Assembly: GCF_001262075.1 (NCBI RefSeq)
Contig: NZ_CP012073.1
Coordinates: 2,033,001 to 2,097,000, forward strand
Length of the DNA stretch: 64,000 bases
Origin: Ottowia sp. oral taxon 894
Lineage (GTDB): Bacteria > Pseudomonadota > Gammaproteobacteria > Burkholderiales > Burkholderiaceae_C
Reading direction: 5' to 3'
In this document: positions 53,363 to 61,419 of the stretch, one piece after another
Layout of the letters: every line of letters begins with the position of its first letter
Position numbering within the stretch: the first letter of the stretch is position 1
The notes under the pieces: model-generated
Told to the model about the DNA's origin: nothing
Databases searched by the model: none
Seen by the model: only the letters and a program-made list of their open reading frames with translations
Made by a program: the position numbers and the translations under genes

Positions 53363-54940
53363 CTATGGCTCCTGAATCAGTTCTTGCAAAAAGCCGGGCG
53401 CAAAACTGTCAGCGGCCACGGCGGCCAGGCGCTCGAACACCTCATCCAGCGGCCGGGCGCGCGCGCCAAACAGGGCGCGCAGCACGGCGGGGTCTTCAAA
53501 CAGGCCGTGCAGATACACGCCCAGCACGTTGCCAGCGGCGTTTTGCCAGGCCATGCCGGGCATGAGTTCGCGCGCCATCTCGCCACGCGCGGCCAGGGCC
53601 GGATGCGGCGCGGTCTGGCCGCAGTGAATCTCGTAGCCGCTGGCCTGCACGCCGCTCAAGGCGGCCCAGGGGCCTGACACCGCGCCAAAGCGGCAGCGGG
53701 CGCGGCGCACGGTTTTGCGCGGCGCGAAAGTGGTCGCCAAAGGCAGCAGGCCCAGGCCGGGCACGCTGGAGCTGTTGCCTGAATCGCCGCCCGGGCCGCC
53801 GCTTTCCACGCCATGCGGGTCGCGCAGCTCGGCGCCCAGCATTTGCAGGCCGCCGCAAATGCCCAGCACGCGGCCGCCCGCGCGCGCATGGGCGGTGATG
53901 GCCGCGTCCAGCCCCTGCGCGCGCAGCCAGGCCAGATCGCTGGCCGTGGCTTTGCTGCCGGGCAGCACGATCCAGTCAGCGCCTTGCAGCTGCGCGGGCG
54001 CGCGTGCCCAGACCAGGCGCAGGCCGGGCACGTTTTTCAGGGGCTGGAATTCATCCAGATTGCTCAGGCGCGGCCAGGCGATGACGGCCACCGTCAGCGG
54101 CGGCGCGCCTGCGTGCCCGCTGCCGGGCGGCGCGCAGCGGTCGTCAAACACCCCGTCTTCTTCGGGCAGGCCGTGCTGGCGCTGCATGGCAATGGTGGCC
54201 ACGGTGGGCACGCCCGTCAGGCATTCAAGCTGCTGAGGCGCGGGCGCGAGCAAGGCGGCATCGCCCCGGAATTTGTTGAGCACAAAGCCGCTGATGAGCG
54301 CGCGGTCGGCTTCGGGCAGCAGCGCCCAGGTGCCGTAAAGATGGGCGAAAGCGCCGCCCCGGTCCACATCGGCCACCAGCAGGCAGCGCGCGCCAGCGTG
54401 GCGGGCCACGCGCATGTTCACGATATCGCGCGGCATGAGGTTGATTTCGGCGGGCGAGCCTGCGCCTTCGATGACCAGCACGTCGTTTTCGGCCCGCAGC
54501 GCATCCAGCGCGGCGGCAATGTGCGGCCAGGCCACGGCCCCGCGCTCGCGCCAGGGCAGCGCCGTCAGCTGCGCGCTGGCCTGCCCCAGCAGCACGGCCT
54601 GGCTGCGCGTATCGGCCTCGGGCTTGAGCAGCAGCGGGTTCATGCGCACATCCGGCACGGCGCGCGCGGCCAGCGCCTGAAAGTACTGGGCCGAGCCGAT
54701 TTCGCCCATTTCCGTGTCCATTTCTGCCGCGCCTGTTTCCGTATCGCTTTCCGCCAGGCCCGCCACCACGCGGGCGTTGTTGCTCATGTTCTGCGCCTTG
54801 AAAGGGGCCACTTTCAGACCCTGGTTGGCGTAGTGGCGGCACAGCGCCGTGGCCAGCCAGCTTTTGCCCGCGCCGCTGCTGGCGCCCAGCACCATCACGC
54901 AGCGCGCCAGCCGCAGGCGCTTGGAGTCTTGCTTGCTCAT
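53363..54940 (-). CDS. cobQ: Cobyric acid synthase
   Basis: 525 residues. Amidates four carboxylates of adenosylcobyrinic acid a,c-diamide in B12 synthesis. An ATP-binding N-terminal domain (MVLGASSGAGKSW, FKAQNMSNNA) is joined to a glutamine amidotransferase domain with nucleophile in GRVLGICGGLQMLGAELRDP and the His in SGYEIHCGQT. ATG at 54940. No other cobalamin gene is in the window; B12 genes are presumably elsewhere, or the enzyme serves salvage. It is the last core gene before the T3SS locus. Confidence 0.94.
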   Translation of the reverse strand: MSKQDSKRLRLARCVMVLGASSGAGKSWLATALCRHYANQGLKVAPFKAQNMSNNARVVAGLAESDTETGAAEMDTEMGEIGSAQYFQALAARAVPDVRMNPLLLKPEADTRSQAVLLGQASAQLTALPWRERGAVAWPHIAAALDALRAENDVLVIEGAGSPAEINLMPRDIVNMRVARHAGARCLLVADVDRGGAFAHLYGTWALLPEADRALISGFVLNKFRGDAALLAPAPQQLECLTGVPTVATIAMQRQHGLPEEDGVFDDRCAPPGSGHAGAPPLTVAVIAWPRLSNLDEFQPLKNVPGLRLVWARAPAQLQGADWIVLPGSKATASDLAWLRAQGLDAAITAHARAGGRVLGICGGLQMLGAELRDPHGVESGGPGGDSGNSSSVPGLGLLPLATTFAPRKTVRRARCRFGAVSGPWAALSGVQASGYEIHCGQTAPHPALAARGEMARELMPGMAWQNAAGNVLGVYLHGLFEDPAVLRALFGARARPLDEVFERLAAVAADSFAPGFLQELIQEP

Positions 54941-55139
54941 GGGAGCGGGAGGCTACCGCATGGCGGTGCGCCAGCCGCCGCACGGTTAGCAGCTCCATCG
55001 TGCCTGAAGCTTGCGCGTGTGTTGGGGATATCACGATAAATAGCGGAGGCACCCCCTGTAATCACCCTAGTAGCGCGCCGCAAGCCAAATCCGTAGGATC
55101 GGCTGATCTGTTTCAATCACATGAGTGCGGGCAAGCGTC

Positions 55140-55367
55140 ATGAGCTATTCGTCTGTTTTTCCTTCGCTACAGGCTGGCATCGGTAGTGCGGCTGGCTGGC
55201 CTTCCTCTGGTGTGCGGCGCGAGCCTGGAGCCGCTGATGCGGCGGCCCGGTTCGGCTTCCACGCAGAAGCCGGGGCGGCGCGCGTGCTGTCGGCGCCGCC
55301 TTCCAGCGGCGAGAGCGTGGCACAGATGCAGGCCCGTTTCGTCGCCTGTTTGTTCGAGCCAAGCTGA
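55140..55367 (+). CDS. Small protein of unknown function at the T3SS locus edge
   Basis: 75 residues (MSYSSVFPSLQAGIGSAAGW...). Ser/Ala/Gly-rich, one Cys near the end, no signal peptide or membrane segment. A GTG at 55125 would add five residues. It lies 14 nt before the next gene on the same strand, which supports its being real. Small, Ser-rich proteins at such places are often T3SS substrates or chaperones, but no family is recognised. Confidence 0.5.
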   Translation: MSYSSVFPSLQAGIGSAAGWPSSGVRREPGAADAAARFGFHAEAGAARVLSAPPSSGESVAQMQARFVACLFEPS

Positions 55368-55381
55368 AACGGCTGCCTGCC

Positions 55382-56068
55382 GTGGAGCCGCCCCGCCCGC
55401 CCCTTACGCTGCGTTCCCAGCCAGATTGGTCTGGCGCGGCAGAGGTTTTGATTGAAGGCTGCGCCCATTTGCCGACGCAAGATGAGCGCGTGCGCTGGCT
55501 GGAGCGCGTGTGTCTTTCATTGGGTGATTCTCTCTATCCGGCTTTCTTGCGCGTGTTGTGCCTGATTGGCGAGCAAGGCGACGCAAACGCGCAGCGCGTA
55601 GTGGCCGAAACGCTGGTGCATGCTCTTGAAAGCGGCCGCCTGCCATCAGGGCGGCATGCGGCTTGGGGGGCGACCTCATTGCATGCAGCGGGGTTTCGCG
55701 CGATGGATCCAATTGAATATTTATGCGCCTGGCATGCCCAGCCGGATGGACGCGGCGCACTGAATGCCACAGCTTTTGACCGCAACGCAAGGGCTTTGCT
55801 GGGGCTGGTTTCCCACAGTGATTTGGCGCGCCGCCTGTATTGCGCCAAGATCAGGGCGGATGCCGAGGATCCGCTGGATGGCTCTTGGGCGCGCAACATC
55901 CGCCAGGCACTTCGCGCCATGGCAGATTGCTGGGAAAAAACCGGCGGCCTGCCGCCAGCGCGCGCTGCGGCAGAGGCTTCAGATGCGTTTCTCTCTGCGC
56001 TTCGGCGCAACGATGGCAAAGGCAGTGGCTTGTCGCAGCTGGTCAGCGAATGGAATCCGATGCGTTGA
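55382..56068 (+). CDS. Protein of unknown function in the T3SS locus
   Basis: 228 residues, mostly helical. It begins with GTG at 55382. Features: SLGDSLYPAFLRVLCLIGEQ, VAETLVHALESGRLPSGRHA and ALRAMADCWEKTGGLPPARA. No signal peptide or membrane segment, so probably cytoplasmic. No family recognised. Likely co-transcribed with the preceding small gene. Its 3' end overlaps the convergent FliO-like gene by 26 nt. Codon use is less GC-biased than in the core genes to the left. Confidence 0.72.
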   Translation: MEPPRPPLTLRSQPDWSGAAEVLIEGCAHLPTQDERVRWLERVCLSLGDSLYPAFLRVLCLIGEQGDANAQRVVAETLVHALESGRLPSGRHAAWGATSLHAAGFRAMDPIEYLCAWHAQPDGRGALNATAFDRNARALLGLVSHSDLARRLYCAKIRADAEDPLDGSWARNIRQALRAMADCWEKTGGLPPARAAAEASDAFLSALRRNDGKGSGLSQLVSEWNPMR

Positions 56069-56384
56069 AAGGCGTTGCCGCCGCCGTGGCGGACCCGGCT
56101 GCTGCGGCAGGCGAGCGATCCAGCACGCTGATGCCGCCTTCGCTGACACCCAGCAGATAGTCCACATTGGCATGACGCACAACCACCAGCCGTTCATGTC
56201 CGCCTAGCGAAACAGCCTGTAGCACCCTGGGGGCTGCAACGCCTGCTGATGCACCATGCGCCTGCATGCCGCGCTTGAGCAAACGCAGAAATATCCATGC
56301 CAGAGCCAACACGAAGGCCAACGCGGCCAACGTAACCAGCAAATCCAGGAGGAAACTGCCGGAAGGATCAGAAGAAGGGTTCAT
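56043..56384 (-). CDS. FliO-like membrane protein in the T3SS locus
   Basis: 113 residues. One membrane segment (about 11-34) and a small soluble domain, RVLQAVSLGGHERLVVVRHA followed by YLLGVSEGGISVLDRSP, which aligns with the flagellar FliO core (ASLGARERVVVV, LVLGVTAGQINLL in E. coli). FliO assists assembly of the FliPQR export gate in flagella and is normally absent from non-flagellar systems. It lies downstream of sctU on the same strand, separated by 588 bp that include an E1 copy. The call rests on the motif pattern. Confidence 0.75.
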   Translation of the reverse strand: MNPSSDPSGSFLLDLLVTLAALAFVLALAWIFLRLLKRGMQAHGASAGVAAPRVLQAVSLGGHERLVVVRHANVDYLLGVSEGGISVLDRSPAAAAGSATAAATPFNASDSIR

Positions 56385-56972
56385 GGTTTAGGGGTTTCCA
56401 AAGACTGACCTCGAAAGCGTTGCGGAGACAGCTTTTTTCATCAATACAGAATAAGTTTGCGCCTGATTGAGACAGACAGCTGCACTCAAACACCGGTGGC
56501 GCGAGAGCAGGCTTTTCAGTTTTCGAAACCTGATCCATCCAAAAGCGGGAATTGCCGGCTTCACATCCTTCAGGAAGCAGAGCATTGCCGCCTTGAGTCA
56601 GGCGCGTTCAGCATGGGACGCTTCATGCTTTGAGTCGAGCGAAGCCATGAAAGCAGATTGAAATGGGCAAGATGCAGGCGATTCGCAGTCTTATTTCGCT
56701 ATTTTATCGATAGCAATACGTCCTAGTGCAAACTGCGCGGAGCGGCATTTTTGACCTTTGCATTTGCTCCTGTTTTTGCTGACGTATAGAAGGAGAGGGC
56801 GCGCGCAGTTAGCTTGAAGGTCATGCGTCATCTGCCGACTACGCCAGCCCGCTTTGAGGCTAATTCCAGGTGTGTGCTGGAAACCGCTGGAGAAGCTATT
56901 TCGCCAAGCAGACCGTGAGCAGAACTCCTGGCGAGCACATGCGGTCTGCACAGCTTTTGTGAACAAGAGCGA
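56385..56972. other. 588-bp gap between sctU and the FliO-like gene
   Basis: Apart from the E1 copy at 56691-56781 no gene is convincing. Two short open frames of 64-65 codons overlap each other on opposite strands around 56388-56661 and have no recognisable features. Promoter of the FliO-like gene would lie in the left part. Confidence 0.4.
56691..56781 (+). repeat. E1 repeat, the only copy in the T3SS locus
   Basis: TTATTTCGCTATTTTATCG left, ATAGCAATACGTCCTAGTGC core with AAACTGCGCGGAGCGGCATT, GCATTTGCTCCTG and TTTTTGCTGACG right. Near consensus, so probably a recent arrival in the locus. Confidence 0.85.
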
Positions 56973-58214
56973 TCAGGCCGTTTTGGGCATGGGGGGGCGC
57001 GGGCGTTTGCGGCGGCGGCCTGGCTGGGCTTCATCCGTTTCGGCAGCAGGTTGCGGCCTGTAGCCATAGTCCGTCAAGTCTTCGCCAGGCGGCGTGCGGC
57101 GCTTGGATTTTTGCTCTTCGCTGGGCGGGCTTATCAAACCGCTGGCAATAGCTTTAAGTTCCCTGCGCACATCTTGTGCCCAAAGGATGATGGTGGCAAT
57201 GATGTCGAAAAGCTCGGCTGGAACGATGTCTCCCGTTTCCACATCAGCCAGCAGTTGCCGCGCCAGCTTGACGTTGCGCAGCACCGGCACGCCGGATTCA
57301 GCTGCCGCCCGCCGCATGGCCAGGGCGTCGTCATCTTCGCCTTTGGCAATCACGGTGGGAACCGGGCAGCGTTCGCGGTCATAGTCGATGGCAATGGCCA
57401 CGTGCGTTGGATTGACCACCAGAACGTGCGCGTTGGCAGCAGCCTGCGAAGCGCCTTGCTGCGCCCATTCATGCTGGATTTGCATGCGCTGCTGCTTGAC
57501 GTGCGGATCGCCTTCGGCATCTTTCACTTCCTGGCGGATGTCGCGCATGCTCATGCGCATTTTCTTCATGAATGAATAGCGCTGCCATGCGGCGTCCATG
57601 GCGGAAACCAGGACAAATGAGCCGACGGCCCAGGCTACCAGCGTCCAGCTCGCATTCCACAGGGCTGATCCTATGGAGCGAGCGCCGCCGTGCACTAGCT
57701 CCGGCAACTGAGGCAGGATGGTCTTCATGCTCAGCCACGCGATCACTCCCACGACCGCAGTTTTCAGTATGGATTTAACGAATTCCACCAAGTTGTCCAT
57801 GGAAAAAATTCGCTTGAAACCCTTGGCGGGGTTCATGTTTTCCATTTTGGGTTTGAGCTTTTCGATTGTCAGCACAGGACCAGCCTGTAGAAATTCGATC
57901 AGCACGCCCACAATGGCAACAGGCATGGCCACCAGTCCTACCAGTACCAGCAGCGTTTGCAAGGCCATGTACCCTAGCCGGGGGGCAGCCGCGCTGAAGG
58001 GTTCATGCACCACGGCAAAACTGGCATCTACCAGCGCTGAAAGCCTGCCGCCTACCAGCGGCAGGGCCATGGCTGCTAGCGCCAGCAGCACCAGCAGGCC
58101 AGCGGTAGAAGTGACATCCTTGCTTTTGGAGATGTCTCCTTTTTTGCGGGCATCCTGAAGCTTTTTGGGTGTCGGCTTCTCTGTTTTGTCGCCGCTGTCA
58201 TCAGATCCGGACAT
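56973..58214 (-). CDS. sctU: Type III secretion export apparatus protein SctU (YscU/HrcU)
   Basis: 413 residues. N-terminal DKTEKPTPKKLQDARKKGDI, four membrane segments, then a cytoplasmic autoprotease domain with the self-cleavage site NPTH (268-271) in HVLVVNPTHVAIAI. SctU switches substrate specificity from needle to later substrates. The N-terminus and NPTH context fit injectisome SctU rather than flagellar FlhB. A basic, Pro-rich C-terminal tail of about 50 residues (QKSKRRTPPGEDL...) exceeds the usual length. ATG at 58214. It is divergent from the transglycosylase-sctV-sctC-sctD group. Confidence 0.93.
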   Translation of the reverse strand: MSGSDDSGDKTEKPTPKKLQDARKKGDISKSKDVTSTAGLLVLLALAAMALPLVGGRLSALVDASFAVVHEPFSAAAPRLGYMALQTLLVLVGLVAMPVAIVGVLIEFLQAGPVLTIEKLKPKMENMNPAKGFKRIFSMDNLVEFVKSILKTAVVGVIAWLSMKTILPQLPELVHGGARSIGSALWNASWTLVAWAVGSFVLVSAMDAAWQRYSFMKKMRMSMRDIRQEVKDAEGDPHVKQQRMQIQHEWAQQGASQAAANAHVLVVNPTHVAIAIDYDRERCPVPTVIAKGEDDDALAMRRAAAESGVPVLRNVKLARQLLADVETGDIVPAELFDIIATIILWAQDVRRELKAIASGLISPPSEEQKSKRRTPPGEDLTDYGYRPQPAAETDEAQPGRRRKRPRPPMPKTA

Positions 58215-58404
58215 ACGTGAAACTCTGGAGGCTAAAGAAGGAAGAAGGCGGGCGCTTGTGCTTGTGGCTCCAAGGCCTGCATAGTCTGTTCGAATCAGCT
58301 TGCTGACGTCAAAGTAGATGTAACGAATACCGTTGGTTCAAGCCCACTGTTTTGCAACAAAAGCCTGAAGCCGGGCACGAGGCAGACCGAGACGGCCTTA
58401 TCGT

Positions 58405-58452
58405 TCACTGCGCATAAGACACAGTGACATCGATGCTTAACTTGATACGTAT
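58405..58452. promoter_or_regulatory. Candidate operators in the divergent sctU / sctV-operon promoter region
   Basis: In the 321-bp AT-rich region 58215-58535, TCACTG (58405-58410) and CAGTGA (58422-58427) form a perfect inverted repeat with an 11-bp spacer, and ATACGTAT at 58445-58452 is a palindrome. These could bind a T3SS regulator. I found no PIP box (TTCGB-N15-TTCGB). Confidence 0.35.
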
Positions 58453-58535
58453 ACATAACAATCACATGAAATTTGTTGCAATCTAATCAGCGTCAGCGGC
58501 AATACTCCAATGTTCAGATCAAGTGCACTTGCCAT

Positions 58536-59351
58536 ATGAAGGGACTTCACAACACAGCCAGCAGGGTCAATCGCACATGGTGGCGATGCGCCGCCACTCT
58601 AGCGGCTTGCTTGGTTGCGACCGGGGCCAATGCTGCGGTTCCACAGCAAAAAGAAGCCTCACAAAAGTCATGTGGGGCAGGGTGGGATCAGTTGCTCGCT
58701 CCTGCACAGAGGGAGGAAGCCGCGCGTGAGCGAGGATGCGATGTGCGGCTTGCTGCTGCGCCCGTGCCACAGGCAGAACAACTGGCGACATACGAGCGCA
58801 CCTTGCTCAATGGGCCAAGCGGCGCACTGGCTGCGCCAGCCAAGCTCGGTAAGCAACGTGTGGATCGGCGATACCGGCAAACAGGACCTGTGACTGTACG
58901 CACTTCTTCTAGCGGAGCAGGGGCGGCTGTCGCTCTTTCTCCGCTGATTGACAGCGCTGCTCGTGCTCACGATATTGATCCGCTGCTTCTGCATGCTATT
59001 GCCCGTGTCGAATCCAGGCATAACACAGGCGCGGTTTCTCATGCCGGAGCGCGCGGAGTCATGCAGGTCATAGTGCCTACCGCCGCTCGTTTTGGCGTCA
59101 GCAGCGCGCAGGCGCTGCATGACCCGCAGGTTAATTTGCTTGTCAGCGCCCGCTATCTTAAAACTTTGCAAATGCGCTTCAATAATCGCCTGCCGTTGGT
59201 TTTGGCTGCTTATAACGCTGGGGAGGGTGCGGTTGAGCGCTATGGCGGGCGGATTCCGCCTTATCGTGAAACCCAAGGATATGTCCGCCAAGTTTTGGCG
59301 GAATATGCGTTGCTGCGCAGCTTGGCCAGCCAGTTCGCTGTGCCACAGTGA
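58536..59351 (+). CDS. T3SS-associated lytic transglycosylase (SLT domain)
   Basis: 271 residues. A signal peptide-like N-terminus (to about residue 34, ending ATGANAA) and a C-terminal SLT domain (about 135-250): LLHAIARVESRHNTGAVSHA with catalytic Glu159, GARGVMQVIVPTAARFGV and VLAAYNAGEGAVERYGG. Such enzymes (Hpa2, IagB, EtgA types) open the peptidoglycan for the injectisome. Between them lies a Gln/Arg-rich linker with cysteines at 46 and 68. The ATG at 58536 avoids a 21-residue TTG-started extension. Its stop overlaps the sctV start, GTGA. Confidence 0.88.
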   Translation: MKGLHNTASRVNRTWWRCAATLAACLVATGANAAVPQQKEASQKSCGAGWDQLLAPAQREEAARERGCDVRLAAAPVPQAEQLATYERTLLNGPSGALAAPAKLGKQRVDRRYRQTGPVTVRTSSSGAGAAVALSPLIDSAARAHDIDPLLLHAIARVESRHNTGAVSHAGARGVMQVIVPTAARFGVSSAQALHDPQVNLLVSARYLKTLQMRFNNRLPLVLAAYNAGEGAVERYGGRIPPYRETQGYVRQVLAEYALLRSLASQFAVPQ

Positions 59352-61354
59352 GTGGGAGAGATTTCTCCGTGAGTCTTGCCAGTTATTTCCAGTCTGCTGC
59401 GGCCAACAGTAAAAGCGGCAGCCCCTTGTCCCGATATACCGATATAGTCCTGGTAGCAGGCATTGTGGCCATCATCGCATTGATGATCGTGCCATTGCCT
59501 AATTGGGCTATTGACATTCTGGTTGCCGTCAATATTTCCGGAGGCATTTTGCTTCTGTTGCTGGCAATTTATATTTCAAGTCCACTGGAGTTTTCGGTAT
59601 TTCCCAGCGTTTTGCTTATCAGTACATTGTTCAGGCTGGCATTATCAATTGCCACGACGCGCATGATTCTTCTGCACGGTGAGGCCGGACATATTATTCA
59701 AACTTTCGGGGACATGGTGGCGGGAGGCAACCTGGTAGTGGGGCTGGTGGTGTTTCTCATCATCACGGTGGTGCAGTTCATTGTCATTGCCAAAGGTTCT
59801 GAACGCGTGGCTGAAGTGGCTGCGCGTTTTTCACTGGATGCCATGCCTGGCAAGCAAATGTCCATCGATTCCGATCTGCGTTCAGGCCTGATTGACAAAG
59901 ACGAGGCCCGCCGCCGCCGCCGTATGCTGGAAAACGAGAGCAAGCTGAATGGCAGCCTTGACGGCGCCATGAAGTTTGTCAAGGGCGATGCCATTGCGGG
60001 CATCATCATCATCATTATCAATTTGCTGGGGGGATTGACTATTGGCGTTTTGCAGCAGGATATGACGCTGAGTGATGCCACCGTCAAATATTCCATTCTC
60101 ACCATTGGCGACGGCATGGTGTCACAGATTCCAGCTTTATTAGGCGCCATGTCTGCCGGTCTGCTGGTTACGCGCACGACGGATGACGAACATGACAAGC
60201 ACTTGGGCGATGCCATTGGCCGCCAGCTCACGGCCAAACCACGGGTGCTACTGATGGGCGGCGGTTTGTGCGTGCTGTTTTCGGCTGTGCCAGGTTTCCC
60301 GACTGTTGTATTTATGGCGCTTGGGCTGGCTTTTTTTGCTGCAGGCTTCATGCTGACGCCTTCGCTGCGAGCGCGGTGGGAGAAGCTGGCGCAACCTACC
60401 TTGTCTGCGGTCATGCGCCGTTCGCCCACGGCTCCAGTGTTGATGAGCGCAGAAGCCGTGCAGGTGCGCCCGACGGTGCCTTTGTTGTTGGAAGTGCCGG
60501 TTGGACGGCTTGATGCGCAGGAAAGCCATTCATTGCTGGCTGGACTGGAGGGGGTGCTTGATCATTTTCAGTTGAACTTGGGTATGCGCCTGCCACGCAT
60601 AGACGTACATGCCATGCGGCCAGATGAAGATAAGCCAGCTGTTTGGCGATTGCTGGCTTATGAAGTGCCCATTGCGGAAGGTGAATTGCAGCAGGAAGAT
60701 ACGGTACCGTCTCTGGTAAATGAGGTGCGCGAGTCTTTGCGTCGACATGTCAATTTGTTCATGGGTACACAGGAGGCCAATTTGCTGCTGACCCGTGCGG
60801 CCATTGATTTGCCTGACGTGGTCAAGGAAACGCTGCGGGCCTTGCCTTTGGCGCGCGTAGCGGAGATATTGCGGCGCTTGGTTGAGGAAGAGGTGGCAAT
60901 CCGCAATTTGCGGGATATTCTGGAGACTTTGGCGGATACCGCTCAGAGGGAAAAAGACGTTTACGCACTAACGGAGCTGACACGCATTGGCCTCAAGCGC
61001 CAGATTTCGCATCGCTATGCGCCGGATGGGCATTTGCGCGCTGTCTTGCTTGAGCCGGCGCTGGAGGAAATGCTCAGGAATGCCATTCGGCATAACAGCG
61101 GGGCGCAGCAGTTGGCGCTTGATCCGCTGGAAATGTCGCGCCTGATGACGCGCTTCCGGAATGTGGTGCAGGTTTTCAAGCCTGCAGCGATCGTGACGGC
61201 TGTGGACATACGCCGTCATGTACGCAAGCTGATTGAGCAAGACTGCTTTGATATTCCCGTGCTGAGCTACCACGAGCTGCTGCCATCTCTGCAACTGGAA
61301 GCGCTACATCGCGTCAGCACGGAAGACGCTCCCTTGTTGGAAGCGGGTTCATAA
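59348..61354 (+). CDS. sctV: Type III secretion export gate protein SctV (LcrD/HrcV)
   Basis: 668 residues. Seven to eight membrane segments in the first ~330 residues (LPNWAIDILVAVNISGGILL, FPSVLLISTLFRLALSIATT, GDMVAGGNLVVGLVVFLIIT; FHIPEP-type IDSDLRSGLIDKDEARRRRR near residue 180) and a cytoplasmic C-terminal domain that forms the nonameric ring. The GTG at 59348 overlaps the upstream stop in GTGA; a second GTG at 59369 has GGGAGAG at good spacing and could be the real start, seven residues shorter. Confidence 0.95.
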   Translation: MSGRDFSVSLASYFQSAAANSKSGSPLSRYTDIVLVAGIVAIIALMIVPLPNWAIDILVAVNISGGILLLLLAIYISSPLEFSVFPSVLLISTLFRLALSIATTRMILLHGEAGHIIQTFGDMVAGGNLVVGLVVFLIITVVQFIVIAKGSERVAEVAARFSLDAMPGKQMSIDSDLRSGLIDKDEARRRRRMLENESKLNGSLDGAMKFVKGDAIAGIIIIIINLLGGLTIGVLQQDMTLSDATVKYSILTIGDGMVSQIPALLGAMSAGLLVTRTTDDEHDKHLGDAIGRQLTAKPRVLLMGGGLCVLFSAVPGFPTVVFMALGLAFFAAGFMLTPSLRARWEKLAQPTLSAVMRRSPTAPVLMSAEAVQVRPTVPLLLEVPVGRLDAQESHSLLAGLEGVLDHFQLNLGMRLPRIDVHAMRPDEDKPAVWRLLAYEVPIAEGELQQEDTVPSLVNEVRESLRRHVNLFMGTQEANLLLTRAAIDLPDVVKETLRALPLARVAEILRRLVEEEVAIRNLRDILETLADTAQREKDVYALTELTRIGLKRQISHRYAPDGHLRAVLLEPALEEMLRNAIRHNSGAQQLALDPLEMSRLMTRFRNVVQVFKPAAIVTAVDIRRHVRKLIEQDCFDIPVLSYHELLPSLQLEALHRVSTEDAPLLEAGS

Positions 61355-61419
61355 GCAAATGCGCATATTTGTAAAATAAAGATCGCGTGTTTGGATTTCA
61401 TATGTTTACAGGAGAGTTC

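Noticed and set aside
56388-56661. Short open frames of 64-65 codons on both strands upstream of the FliO-like gene
   Set aside because: No ribosome site, no recognisable features, and the two overlap each other on opposite strands; probably non-coding.
56973-58214. sctU as flagellar flhB
   Set aside because: It lies in one locus with sctV, a secretin (sctC) and sctD; secretins are not part of flagella. The FliO-like neighbour alone does not outweigh this.
58215-58535. PIP box or hrpII box driving the T3SS genes
   Set aside because: A TTCG occurs near 58287 but no second TTCG follows at the required spacing on either strand.
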